A stretch of 64,000 nt of DNA, taken from NCBI RefSeq assembly GCF_021166585.1, contig NZ_JAJOZE010000001.1, positions 390,062 to 454,061 on the forward strand, read 5' to 3'. Shown in pieces: positions 16,565-24,402 of the stretch. A model generated the notes under the pieces. The model ran no database searches. It had not been told where the DNA came from and saw only the letters and a list, made by a program, of their open reading frames with translations. The translations under genes were made by a program, and so were the position numbers. This DNA is from Metabacillus kandeliae. Lineage in GTDB: Bacteria; Bacillota; Bacilli; Bacillales; Bacillaceae. How positions within the stretch are numbered: the first letter of the stretch is position 1; each line of letters starts with the position of its first letter.

Positions 16565-16589
16565 GAGAGGAGGCTTATGGCCTTCTCTC
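16565..16589 (+). promoter_or_regulatory. Stem-loop after the binding-protein gene
   Basis: GAGAGGAGGC pairs with GCCTTCTCTC (one G-U) around TTATG, with no T tract. This fits an mRNA-stabilising or processing hairpin rather than a terminator. Confidence 0.6.
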
Positions 16590-16605
16590 AATAGAAGTTG
16601 AACAG

Positions 16606-16624
16606 TCCTGTATACTACCTGTCT
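16606..16624 (-). promoter_or_regulatory. ATACARGT operator candidate, site 5
   Basis: On the minus strand this reads AGACAGGT then ATACAGGA, direct repeats with 11-bp period. It stands before the nine-gene catabolic operon, ten bases from its Shine-Dalgarno sequence. Confidence 0.5.
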
Positions 16625-16640
16625 ACAAAAGGAGGGAGTA

Positions 16641-17543
16641 ATGGAAGACTTAAAGGTCTGCTTAATTGGGCTTGATACCTCGCATGCTGAAATATTTGCG
16701 CGTTTGATTTCAGACGGGCACGATTCAAATAAACTTAAAGGAGTAAGAATAACGGCTGCTTATCCTGGGGGATCTCATGATTTTCCAAGAAGCAGAGACC
16801 GTGTTGAAAAGTATGTGCAAATAGTAAGCGAAACATATCAAGTGCCGATCGTCTCCTTGCCGGAAGAAGCTGCAGAGGCAGCTGATGCGATAATCATGAC
16901 TGCAGTTGATGGGCGTGCCCATGAAGAGCTTTTTGAAAAGGTCTCCGGGTTTCGAAAGCCTGTGTTCATTGACAAGCCGTTTGCCGTCAATACAGGATCA
17001 GCCAGAAGGATGGTTCAGCGTGCAGAGGACTTAGGAGTACCGCTCATGAGCAGCTCTGCTCTTCGGTTTGATGACACGCTGAACAGCCTGCTTGAAAGCG
17101 AAGAAGAGGGAGTGTCCGGTGCAGACTGCTTTGGACCGATGGAGCTTGAGCCGATGCAGCCAGGACTTTTCTGGTATGGCATCCATTCAGCTGAAATGCT
17201 GTACAGCATCATGGGAAAAGGCTGCAGACGGGTTTTCGCCGACTATGCGAAGAGCACTGAGCACGTGATCGCAGAATGGGATGATGGGAGAACCGGCACG
17301 ATCAGAGGTACAAGAAGCGGACACGGCTTTTTTGGGGCGCTCGTTCATTTTGAAACAAAGCCGGCATTTGTTGAAGTTCAAAAAACAGCCAGATCCTACT
17401 ATGCCTCCCTGCTGGAACAAATTCTTTCATTTTTTTGCACTGGAAGCCCTGTTCCGCCGCTTGATGAAACCCTTGAAATCATTCGTTTCATTGAAGCGGC
17501 AAATGAAAGCAGAAATGAAGGAGGCAAGTGGATTTGCCTTTAA
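16641..17543 (+). CDS. Gfo/Idh/MocA-family NAD(P)-dependent oxidoreductase
   Basis: A 300-residue protein with a Rossmann N terminus (VCLIGLDTSHAEIFARLI, in which the usual GxGxxG is altered to GLDTSH) and the family motif FIDKPFAVN, the counterpart of the EKP segment whose lysine contacts substrate and cofactor. Members oxidise or reduce sugar hydroxyls, often at C3. The C-terminal domain is short. It opens the catabolic operon; AAAGGAGGG precedes ATG 16641. NtdC, which makes 3-oxo-glucose-6-phosphate beside the DegT enzyme NtdA in kanosamine synthesis, is a precedent for pairing this family with a DegT enzyme, found here at 19274. Substrate unknown. Confidence 0.8.
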   Translation: MEDLKVCLIGLDTSHAEIFARLISDGHDSNKLKGVRITAAYPGGSHDFPRSRDRVEKYVQIVSETYQVPIVSLPEEAAEAADAIIMTAVDGRAHEELFEKVSGFRKPVFIDKPFAVNTGSARRMVQRAEDLGVPLMSSSALRFDDTLNSLLESEEEGVSGADCFGPMELEPMQPGLFWYGIHSAEMLYSIMGKGCRRVFADYAKSTEHVIAEWDDGRTGTIRGTRSGHGFFGALVHFETKPAFVEVQKTARSYYASLLEQILSFFCTGSPVPPLDETLEIIRFIEAANESRNEGGKWICL

Positions 17544-17562
17544 TGAAAGGTGGGGAAAAAAC

Positions 17563-19257
17563 ATGGCAATGGCTGCACTCGGCCTTCTGATTGACCGAAT
17601 GGAAGCTGAAAGAAGATGGGAGCACAATGAAAACGTCTTTTCTTATTTTTTACAGGAACTGCTGGAGCAAAAAGGAATCCCATACAGCCTGGTAGAGTCA
17701 GTGGAGGAAAATCTCGAAGACTATGATCTTCTTATTTGCGGTTTGGCGGAAAACAGTGAAGATGCTTGTTTTAAGCTTGCCGCATATGCAGGCAATGGAG
17801 GAAGCCTGATCAATTTTTCAGATTCAGAGAAACTCGCAGCCCTCTTTCAGTGCAAAGTGGAAAATGCTTGCAAGGGATATGCTTTTTTGCCGGATTTTTT
17901 TGAACAGCCGGTCCCTCTCCGCTATTTGAGAGGAAACATTTGGCGGAGAGAGGAACCCTCTGCCATGGCAGAGGGGGAGCTGAAAGCGGAAAAGCCTGAT
18001 GGAGAACTGAAAGGCAGTGTTCTGGAAAAGCTCCCGTTCGGGAGAGGGACCCTTTGGCACTGGAATGTGGATATCCCTTCAACAATTGTCCTGCTTCAGC
18101 AAGGGCTGAAGCCTGTAACAGAAGACGGCATTCCGGCTCCTGACGGGACGGCTGACATTGATGAAGGCTTGCTTAAGGCTGATGATGGATTCGCCCTGGA
18201 TTGGGAGACAGATCGGTTTCTGACGCCATCAGGCATGCCCTACTTTGCCCATCCATATGCCGATTATTGGAGAGAAGCTTTATACAGAAACCTTTTTCAT
18301 GCCGCGGCAGACAAAGGGCTTTCCCTCCCGTTTGTCAGCCAATGGCCTGATGGCACAAGCCATGTCGCCATCATTTCGCATGACAGCGATGGCAATTCAG
18401 ATGAAGCGGCCCTTGAAACAGCAGCGGTTTTGAAAGCAGCAGGGGTGAAAACGACATGGTGCATGCTGGAGCCCGGCTACAGCGGTCAAATATACAGCCT
18501 CCTGAAAAAAGAAGGGCATGAAATTGCCTTTCATTACAATGCATTAGAAGCTGAGCAGGGTGTGTGGGGAAGGGAAGCATTCCGAACTCAGCTGTACTGG
18601 CTGAAAAAAGCGGCCGGCATTCTAAGGGCTGTCAGCAATAAAAATCATTACACCCTCTTTGAAGGCTGGAGCAGCCTGTACTCATGGTGTGACGAAACAG
18701 GGATTGAGCTTGATCAGTCAAGAGGACCGAGCAAAAAAGGGAATATCGGTTTTTTGTTTGGAACGTGTTTTCCGTACAGGCCGATTGATTGGCATACAGG
18801 CCAAAACAGACTTTTTCATGTTCTGGAGCTTGGATTTCTCACACAGGATTTGAATCATCATGCCCTTGCTGACACTACTGTGATCGCTCCCTTTTTAAAA
18901 ACAGTCAGGCATCTCGGCGGCGCGGCTCACTTTCTTTTTCATCAAAACCATATTTATGAACAGCCTGCAGTCAAAGAAGCGATTAAGGAAGTCATCCAAA
19001 AAGCGAAGGAAGAAGGCTTCGAATTCTGGACCTCTGAAAAAATTAACAGCTGGGAGAGAAAGAAACGGAGCATTTCCATCCATGCTGTTACCCATGATTT
19101 TCAGCCGCTTGCTGAAAATACGGAGGAAGCGGGAGGGGCAGTGATTTATACGCCATTGCCTTACGGCTGTGCTGACAAGGGATTGGCGCTTGAAAAAAAA
19201 TATGGTCTTCCTTGCATCAGAACAGTGCTGATGGAGAATAAGGCTCAATCGATCTAA
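17563..19257 (+). CDS. Polysaccharide-deacetylase-like barrel protein with extra N-terminal domain
   Basis: A 564-residue cytoplasmic protein. The C-terminal 270 residues fit the NodB/carbohydrate-deacetylase beta/alpha barrel: HVAIISHDSDGN carries the acidic metal-site residues and EGHEIAFHYNALE the histidine motif. The N-terminal 200 residues (YDLLICGLAENSEDACFKLA, GGSLINFSD) look like a flavodoxin or amidotransferase-like fold without recognised catalytic residues. GAAAGGTGGGG precedes ATG 17563; the frame is open further upstream but there overlaps the oxidoreductase gene. It may deacetylate an imported amino sugar, which would fill the gap left by the absence of a NagA/AgaA-type deacetylase; this is inference. 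Confidence 0.68.
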   Translation: MAMAALGLLIDRMEAERRWEHNENVFSYFLQELLEQKGIPYSLVESVEENLEDYDLLICGLAENSEDACFKLAAYAGNGGSLINFSDSEKLAALFQCKVENACKGYAFLPDFFEQPVPLRYLRGNIWRREEPSAMAEGELKAEKPDGELKGSVLEKLPFGRGTLWHWNVDIPSTIVLLQQGLKPVTEDGIPAPDGTADIDEGLLKADDGFALDWETDRFLTPSGMPYFAHPYADYWREALYRNLFHAAADKGLSLPFVSQWPDGTSHVAIISHDSDGNSDEAALETAAVLKAAGVKTTWCMLEPGYSGQIYSLLKKEGHEIAFHYNALEAEQGVWGREAFRTQLYWLKKAAGILRAVSNKNHYTLFEGWSSLYSWCDETGIELDQSRGPSKKGNIGFLFGTCFPYRPIDWHTGQNRLFHVLELGFLTQDLNHHALADTTVIAPFLKTVRHLGGAAHFLFHQNHIYEQPAVKEAIKEVIQKAKEEGFEFWTSEKINSWERKKRSISIHAVTHDFQPLAENTEEAGGAVIYTPLPYGCADKGLALEKKYGLPCIRTVLMENKAQSI

Positions 19258-19273
19258 ACAGGGAGGAGATGGA

Positions 19274-20524
19274 ATGGAACAGCCAGCTATGCTTGGAGGA
19301 CCAAAAGCGAAAACAGTGCCCTTTGGCTCGGGCAAACGCTTCGGCAGGGAAGAAGCTGATGAACTGCTGGAGGCGCTCCAGCAGGGAACGCTGTTTTACC
19401 ATTTTGGCGAAAAAGTAAAAACATTTCTTTCAGATTTTAATAAGCTTTACGGCATATCAGCAAGTGTTGCCGCTTCTTCAGGAACAGCTGCGCTTCATAC
19501 AGCGCTCGGAGCTGCCGGAATTACTGTCGGCGATGAGGTGATTACAAGTCCGATTACAGACCAGGGGACGATAGTCGGGGTTCTCTACCAAAATGCCATT
19601 CCAGTCTTTGCGGATCTTGAGCCTCATTCTTTTAATCTCTCGCCAGAAGCCATTGAAAAGAAAATCACCAGCCGGACGAAAGCGATTATTGCGGTCCATC
19701 TTGCCGGAAATCCATGCCGGATGGATGAGATCCTGTCCATCGCAAAAAAGCACCGCCTGATTGTCATTGAAGATTGCGCTCAGAGCTATTTGGCCAAGTA
19801 CAAAGGCAAGCTTACTGGGACTCTCGGAGATTACGGCTGCTTCAGCACAAACGATTTTAAGCACATCTCTACAGGAGACGGCGGCATCATTACGGTCAAC
19901 TACGGCTCTCGTGAAGACTACGAAAGAGTTCACGCTTTTGCAGACAAAAATTATTCCAGGTTTGAAAGCAATGTGACAAGAGAGCCCAGTCACCTTGCAC
20001 CAAACTACCGGATGACAGAGCTTCAGGGCGCAGTAGGGATCGCCCAGCTGAAAAAACTGCCCTGGATCTGCAGAAAGCGGAACGAACTTGGAACACTGCT
20101 GACAGACAGATTAAAAGGATTAACAGGAATCACCCCGATGGAAATAGAGGAAAACAGCGAATGTACTTACTGGTTCTATATGTTCCGGATCGACTTGGAA
20201 GAGCTGGGCTGCACGAGAGAGGAATTTTCTGAGTTTCTGAGAGAAGAAGGAATACCGAATCAGGCAGGATACATTCCGAAACCTCTTTATCTCACACCCC
20301 TCTTTCAAAGAAAAGAAGCTTACCCTGGAAGCACCTTTCCGTTTCATTTATCAGATGTTTCCTATCAGGAAGGCAGCTGTCCCAACGCGGAAGAAATTTT
20401 AAAAACAGCAATCAAGCTGCCGATGAGCGAATTTTTTACACAGCAGGATATGGAAGAAACCGCTGCCGGAATAAATAAAGCTGCACACTATTTTACTTGC
20501 AGCAGGAGGGCTGAAAAAGCATGA
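19274..20524 (+). CDS. DegT/DnrJ/EryC1/StrS-family PLP aminotransferase
   Basis: A 416-residue sugar aminotransferase-type protein. It shows ASSGTAALHTALGAAGI (PLP phosphate site), HLAGNPCRMDEI, the conserved EDCAQSYLAKYKG segment, and FSTNDFKHISTGDGG with Lys196 as the expected Schiff-base lysine. C-terminal YWFYMFRID and NQAGYIPKPLY are typical of the family. These enzymes exchange an amino group with a keto-sugar using glutamate or glutamine. Most act in biosynthesis; here the gene lies in an operon with kinases and aldolases, so a catabolic direction (removing an amino group) is possible. It overlaps the next gene by four bases. Confidence 0.88.
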   Translation: MEQPAMLGGPKAKTVPFGSGKRFGREEADELLEALQQGTLFYHFGEKVKTFLSDFNKLYGISASVAASSGTAALHTALGAAGITVGDEVITSPITDQGTIVGVLYQNAIPVFADLEPHSFNLSPEAIEKKITSRTKAIIAVHLAGNPCRMDEILSIAKKHRLIVIEDCAQSYLAKYKGKLTGTLGDYGCFSTNDFKHISTGDGGIITVNYGSREDYERVHAFADKNYSRFESNVTREPSHLAPNYRMTELQGAVGIAQLKKLPWICRKRNELGTLLTDRLKGLTGITPMEIEENSECTYWFYMFRIDLEELGCTREEFSEFLREEGIPNQAGYIPKPLYLTPLFQRKEAYPGSTFPFHLSDVSYQEGSCPNAEEILKTAIKLPMSEFFTQQDMEETAAGINKAAHYFTCSRRAEKA

Positions 20525-21537
20525 AAACTGTTGAAGAGCTGGAAGAACGGCTGTCAGAGCCAAGTGAAGCGCTGATTGAGGACATATGCAGGCTGGATGG
20601 TGATCTTTTAATCCTCGGAGCAGGAGGGAAAATGGGTCCGAGTCTTGCGAAGCTTGCAGCAAGGGCAGTAAGGAAATCAGGGATTCAGAAAAAAGTAACG
20701 GCTGTGTCCCGTTTTACGAATACGGCAGCAAGAGAAGAGCTCGAACAGGCAGGAGTAGAAACCATTGCGGCAGATTTGCTGGAAGAAGATCAGCTTAAGC
20801 GCCTGCCGGATTGCCAAAATGTTATCTATATGGCAGGCCATAAATTCGGTACTTCAGGCAATGAATCGTTCACATGGATGATGAATGCTTATACAGCAGG
20901 GAGAGCAGCTGAAAAATACAAGAACTCGAGAATAGCCGTCTTTTCTACCGGCAATGTTTACCCGCTTACCCCTGCAGCAGGCGGCGGTGCGAGGGAGGAG
21001 ACGAAGCCTGGTCCTGTCGGTGAGTATGCCCAGTCGTGCCTCGGAAGGGAAAGAATCATGGAGCACTTTTCCAAAAGTAACGGCACGCCGATCGTGTTTT
21101 TCAGGCTGAATTACGCCAATGATCTGCGCTATGGGGTTTTGCTTGAAATTGCGAAAGCTGTAAAAAATGAAAAACCGCTGGATCTTTCCATGGGCTATGT
21201 GAATGTGATCTGGCAGGGAGACGCCAATGAAATGGCGATCAGATCGCTCCTGCATGCCTCAAGTCCGCCGGCCGTTTTAAATGTGACAGGTCCTGAAACG
21301 CTTTCTGTCAGAGCTGCAGCAGAATACTTTGCCGAAAAGTTTAACAAGAAGCCTGTTTTTGAAGGGACGGAACAGGATACCGCCTTGCTGAGCAATGCAG
21401 GCAAAGCATTTCAGCTTTTCGGCTATCCGTCGGTGACCCTTCTGAAAATGATGGACTGGACAGCAGACTGGCTGCTTGCAGACGGAATTCAAGTGAACAA
21501 GCCGACCCATTTTCAGGAAAGAGAAGGAGCTTTTTAA
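20521..21537 (+). CDS. Extended SDR / NAD-dependent epimerase-dehydratase-like protein
   Basis: A 338-residue Rossmann protein. LLILGAGGKMGPSLAKLAAR is the cofactor-binding loop, VIYMAGHKFGTSGNE the strand-4 region, and FSTGNVYPLTP the strand-5 motif. The active site is unusual: the YxxxK motif reads YAQSC, with Tyr169 present but Cys173 in place of the lysine. This could mean loss of redox activity, a changed mechanism or a substrate-binding role. The C-terminal domain has LNVTGPETLSVRAAAEYFA, typical of epimerase-like SDRs. ATGA overlap with the aminotransferase gene indicates coupling. Confidence 0.8.
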   Translation: MKTVEELEERLSEPSEALIEDICRLDGDLLILGAGGKMGPSLAKLAARAVRKSGIQKKVTAVSRFTNTAAREELEQAGVETIAADLLEEDQLKRLPDCQNVIYMAGHKFGTSGNESFTWMMNAYTAGRAAEKYKNSRIAVFSTGNVYPLTPAAGGGAREETKPGPVGEYAQSCLGRERIMEHFSKSNGTPIVFFRLNYANDLRYGVLLEIAKAVKNEKPLDLSMGYVNVIWQGDANEMAIRSLLHASSPPAVLNVTGPETLSVRAAAEYFAEKFNKKPVFEGTEQDTALLSNAGKAFQLFGYPSVTLLKMMDWTADWLLADGIQVNKPTHFQEREGAF

Positions 21538-22590
21538 ATGACTGTCACGCTGAAGGAAGAACTGAAAAAGATTCTTCACGAAGGAATTGTCATCCCGGCC
21601 CACCCCCTTGCCCTCACCGGAAATCGGCAGCTGGACGAAGAGAAACAAAGAGCCTTAACAAATTACTATCTTTCATCAGGAGCCGGAGGAGCAGCGGTTG
21701 GGGTGCATACAACCCAATTTGAAATAAGAGAAGCAGGTCTTTATGAAAGGGTGCTTGCTCTCGCAGCTGAAGAAATAAAGAACAGAGAAAGCGGAAGGCC
21801 ATTTATTAAGATTGCCGGAATATGCGGCCCTGCCAGCCAGGCTGCAAAGGAAGCGGAAACTGCCGTAAAACTCGGCTATGATCTTGGACTTTTAAGCCTT
21901 GGAGGGCTGAATGAGAAAACGGAAGAAGAATTGCTCTTTCATGTGAAGGAGATTGCTTCCATTCTTCCTGTTTTCGGTTTTTATTTGCAGCCTTCTGTCG
22001 GCGGCAGAATCTTAAGCTATTCCTTTTGGAGGGAATTTGCCGAAATTCCAAATGTGATGGCTGTTAAAATGGCCCCCTTTAACCGCTACCAGACACTGGA
22101 TGTGGCAAGGGCTGTCTGCGAGTCGTCCAGAAGAGATGAAATTGCCCTCTATACAGGGAACGATGACAGCATTGTATTTGATCTGTTAACAACCTTTCAG
22201 TTTATAGTCAATGGCCGGCCTGTCCGGAAAACGATCTCTGGAGGATTGCTTGGACAATGGGCTGTCTGGACGGGAAAAGCCGTTCAGCTTCTTGAAAAAA
22301 TCAAAAAATATAAACAGAATCAGGATCGTTTTCCTTCAGAACTGACGGAACTTGCCTGGCAGCTGACAGATGCGAATGCCGCTATATTTGATGCTGCAAA
22401 TTCCTTCAAAGGCTGCATCCCTGGCATCCATGAGGTTTTAAGGCTGCAAGGGCTGCTTGACGGGATATGGTGCCTTGACCTTGAAGAGACCCTTTCTCCA
22501 GGCCAGAAGGAAGAAATTCGGCGGATAATGGCAGCTTATCCGCATCTTGCAGATGAGGTGCAAAAGAGAGAGCAGGCAGAAGCAGATTAG
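21538..22590 (+). CDS. Dihydrodipicolinate-synthase-family (DapA-like) lyase/aldolase
   Basis: A 350-residue barrel enzyme of the DHDPS/N-acetylneuraminate lyase superfamily. The start PAHPLALTGNRQLDEEKQR corresponds to the usual TPF region, and Lys177 in VMAVKMAPFNRYQ is the expected Schiff-base lysine. Members include 2-keto-3-deoxy-sugar-acid aldolases and dehydratases. The gene begins directly after the previous stop. In a lyase locus, a 2-keto-3-deoxy acid derived from an unsaturated uronate is an attractive substrate, but the usual unsaturated-uronyl hydrolase and KduI/KduD enzymes are absent, so the assignment remains open. Confidence 0.82.
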   Translation: MTVTLKEELKKILHEGIVIPAHPLALTGNRQLDEEKQRALTNYYLSSGAGGAAVGVHTTQFEIREAGLYERVLALAAEEIKNRESGRPFIKIAGICGPASQAAKEAETAVKLGYDLGLLSLGGLNEKTEEELLFHVKEIASILPVFGFYLQPSVGGRILSYSFWREFAEIPNVMAVKMAPFNRYQTLDVARAVCESSRRDEIALYTGNDDSIVFDLLTTFQFIVNGRPVRKTISGGLLGQWAVWTGKAVQLLEKIKKYKQNQDRFPSELTELAWQLTDANAAIFDAANSFKGCIPGIHEVLRLQGLLDGIWCLDLEETLSPGQKEEIRRIMAAYPHLADEVQKREQAEAD

Positions 22591-22605
22591 AAGGAGGGAC
22601 CATTC

Positions 22606-23466
22606 ATGGGGCTATGTTCATCAAAAGAGATGATAAAAGAGGCCAGTAAAAACAAAAAAGGGGTTTGCGCTTTTGCTGTGCACCACTTTGAAATGATGAA
22701 AGGGGTTCTTGCAGCAGCTGAGGAGGAAAATGTACCGGTGATTCTTCAAACAACGCCGGCAACGATCCTCTATCTTGGCATTCCTTACATTGTTCAGTCT
22801 GTCCGGGTGCTCGCCGACAGCGTGCAGATTCCTGTTGCATTGCATCTTGATCATGGCGACAGTTTTGAAACAGTTATGGCCTGCATCAGAGGGGGCTATA
22901 CATCTGTAATGATAGACGGTTCGCATTTGAGCTTTGAAGAAAATATTGCCCTTGTGAAAAAAACCGTTGATGCCTGCAGGCCAGTCGGCATTCCGGTAGA
23001 AGCGGAGCTTGGTTCGATTTTCCGGAATGAAGAAGAGGAAGATATGCGGGGAGGAGAAAACCGCTATTTCACTGATCCTGAGCTTGCAGGCGAGTTCGCC
23101 GTCAGAACAGGGATCGATTTTCTTGCTCCAGCCTTTGGGACGATTCATGGCGAATACAAAAAACCGCCAAGCCTTGACTATGGCAGGATAGAGAGAATAG
23201 CCCAACTGACTAAGCTGCCGCTTGTGATGCACGGAGCTTCAGGCTTATCTGATGATGCGATGAAAAAAGCTGCAGAATGCGGAATCAGCAAGGTAAACTT
23301 TTCGACTGAATTAAAAATGGCGTTTGCAGAAGAGCTGAGGAGTTTTTTGCTTTCTCATGAAAAGGAATGTGATCCGCGAAAATATTTTTTAACAGCCCGC
23401 GAAAAGGTCAAGGAAATCGCAGGGCGAAAAATGGCCCTCCTTTTCAAAAAAGAGGCGCTTCAGTGA
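22606..23466 (+). CDS. Class II ketose-bisphosphate aldolase (tagatose/fructose-1,6-bisphosphate type)
   Basis: A 286-residue zinc-dependent aldolase. LHLDHGDSFETVMACIRGGY carries the first metal and catalytic residues, VMIDGSHLSFEENI follows, VEAELG is the conserved glutamate segment, and LVMHGASGLSD holds another zinc-binding histidine. The KbaY/GatY/FbaA family cleaves ketose-1,6-bisphosphates to dihydroxyacetone phosphate and glyceraldehyde-3-phosphate. Next to a PfkB kinase and SIS isomerase, the tagatose-1,6-bisphosphate type is the likelier reading. AAGGAGGG lies upstream of the ATG. It overlaps the kinase gene by four bases. Confidence 0.9.
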   Translation: MGLCSSKEMIKEASKNKKGVCAFAVHHFEMMKGVLAAAEEENVPVILQTTPATILYLGIPYIVQSVRVLADSVQIPVALHLDHGDSFETVMACIRGGYTSVMIDGSHLSFEENIALVKKTVDACRPVGIPVEAELGSIFRNEEEEDMRGGENRYFTDPELAGEFAVRTGIDFLAPAFGTIHGEYKKPPSLDYGRIERIAQLTKLPLVMHGASGLSDDAMKKAAECGISKVNFSTELKMAFAEELRSFLLSHEKECDPRKYFLTAREKVKEIAGRKMALLFKKEALQ

Positions 23467-24389
23467 TTACAGCCGTTACGCTGAATGCTGCGATTGATAA
23501 AACCTATGTGATGAAGTCCTTTCACAGGAACCGGGCAAACAGAGTGGAGAAATGCTTTATAGAGCCCGGCGGAAAAGGCACCAATGCGGCAAAGGTTCTC
23601 CATGCTCTTGGTGCTGACATAACAGCAAGCGGCTTCGCAGGCGGCAGAAACGGGGAGCTCATGAAGCAGCTGTTAGATGAGAAAGGCATTCCTCATTCAT
23701 TTTCTCCGCTGCCTGGTGAAACAAGAACATGTCTTTCGATCGTCACAGAGGCGGAAGAAAATGAGCAGACAGAGCTCCTGGAAAGCGGTCCATCTGCTGA
23801 TGAAGAATCATGGGAAGCGTGCAAAAAAATGCTGGCTGCCCTTTTTGCCAAAAGCGAGTTTGCTGCTTTGTCAGGGAGCCTCCCCGGGAATCTCGCGCCT
23901 GAAAGCTATGCGGAGCTCGTGGTGCTTGCAAAGGCGCATGGCTGCAAAGCGGTCCTTGATGCAGGGGGAGCCGCGCTTGCGCTAGGTATTGCAGCAGGAC
24001 CTTATATGATTAAGCCGAATCTGCACGAGTACTTGGAATACGTTCAGGAAAAAACGTTTGAGCTGGAAAAATTCCGATTCTTTTCGAGCACGCTTCACGA
24101 AAAAGGAACCTCTTATGTTTGCGTAACACTTGGGAAGATGGGAGCTGTTTTATCGTTTAATGGCAGCCTTTATCAAATCGGGGCGCTGGATATCAGGGCA
24201 AAGAGCGCTGTCGGCAGCGGGGATGCATTTTTAGCAGGATTTCTGTTCGCTTTATCAAGGAATGAAGATCCCTTAGCGTGCCTGAGGCATGCTTCTGCAG
24301 CAGCCGCTGCAAATGCGCTTGAATATACAGCAGGAACCGTCAACAGGAAGACATTTCAAACACTGCTTCAAGAAGCAGTATGCAAATAA
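23463..24389 (+). CDS. PfkB-family kinase (tagatose-6-phosphate or 1-phosphofructokinase type)
   Basis: A 308-residue sugar-phosphate kinase. VTLNAAIDKTYVM at the start, the GGKGTNAAKVLHALG motif and the C-terminal AVGSGDAFLAGFLFAL with the catalytic Asp are diagnostic of the FruK/LacC branch of PfkB, which phosphorylates ketose phosphates to bisphosphates. GTG 23463 overlaps the aldolase stop (GTGA). Following the SIS isomerase product through this kinase to the aldolase gives a complete tagatose-type pathway. Confidence 0.9.
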   Translation: MITAVTLNAAIDKTYVMKSFHRNRANRVEKCFIEPGGKGTNAAKVLHALGADITASGFAGGRNGELMKQLLDEKGIPHSFSPLPGETRTCLSIVTEAEENEQTELLESGPSADEESWEACKKMLAALFAKSEFAALSGSLPGNLAPESYAELVVLAKAHGCKAVLDAGGAALALGIAAGPYMIKPNLHEYLEYVQEKTFELEKFRFFSSTLHEKGTSYVCVTLGKMGAVLSFNGSLYQIGALDIRAKSAVGSGDAFLAGFLFALSRNEDPLACLRHASAAAAANALEYTAGTVNRKTFQTLLQEAVCK

Positions 24390-24402
24390 GGGGGCAGCAA
24401 AA

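Noticed and set aside
17281-17562. Upstream extension of the deacetylase-like protein
   Set aside because: It would overlap 260 bases of the oxidoreductase gene in another frame and has no ribosome binding site; ATG 17563 has a good one.
19478-19993. Long minus-strand frame opposite the aminotransferase
   Set aside because: Antisense shadow of a DegT gene with intact motifs; no ribosome binding site.
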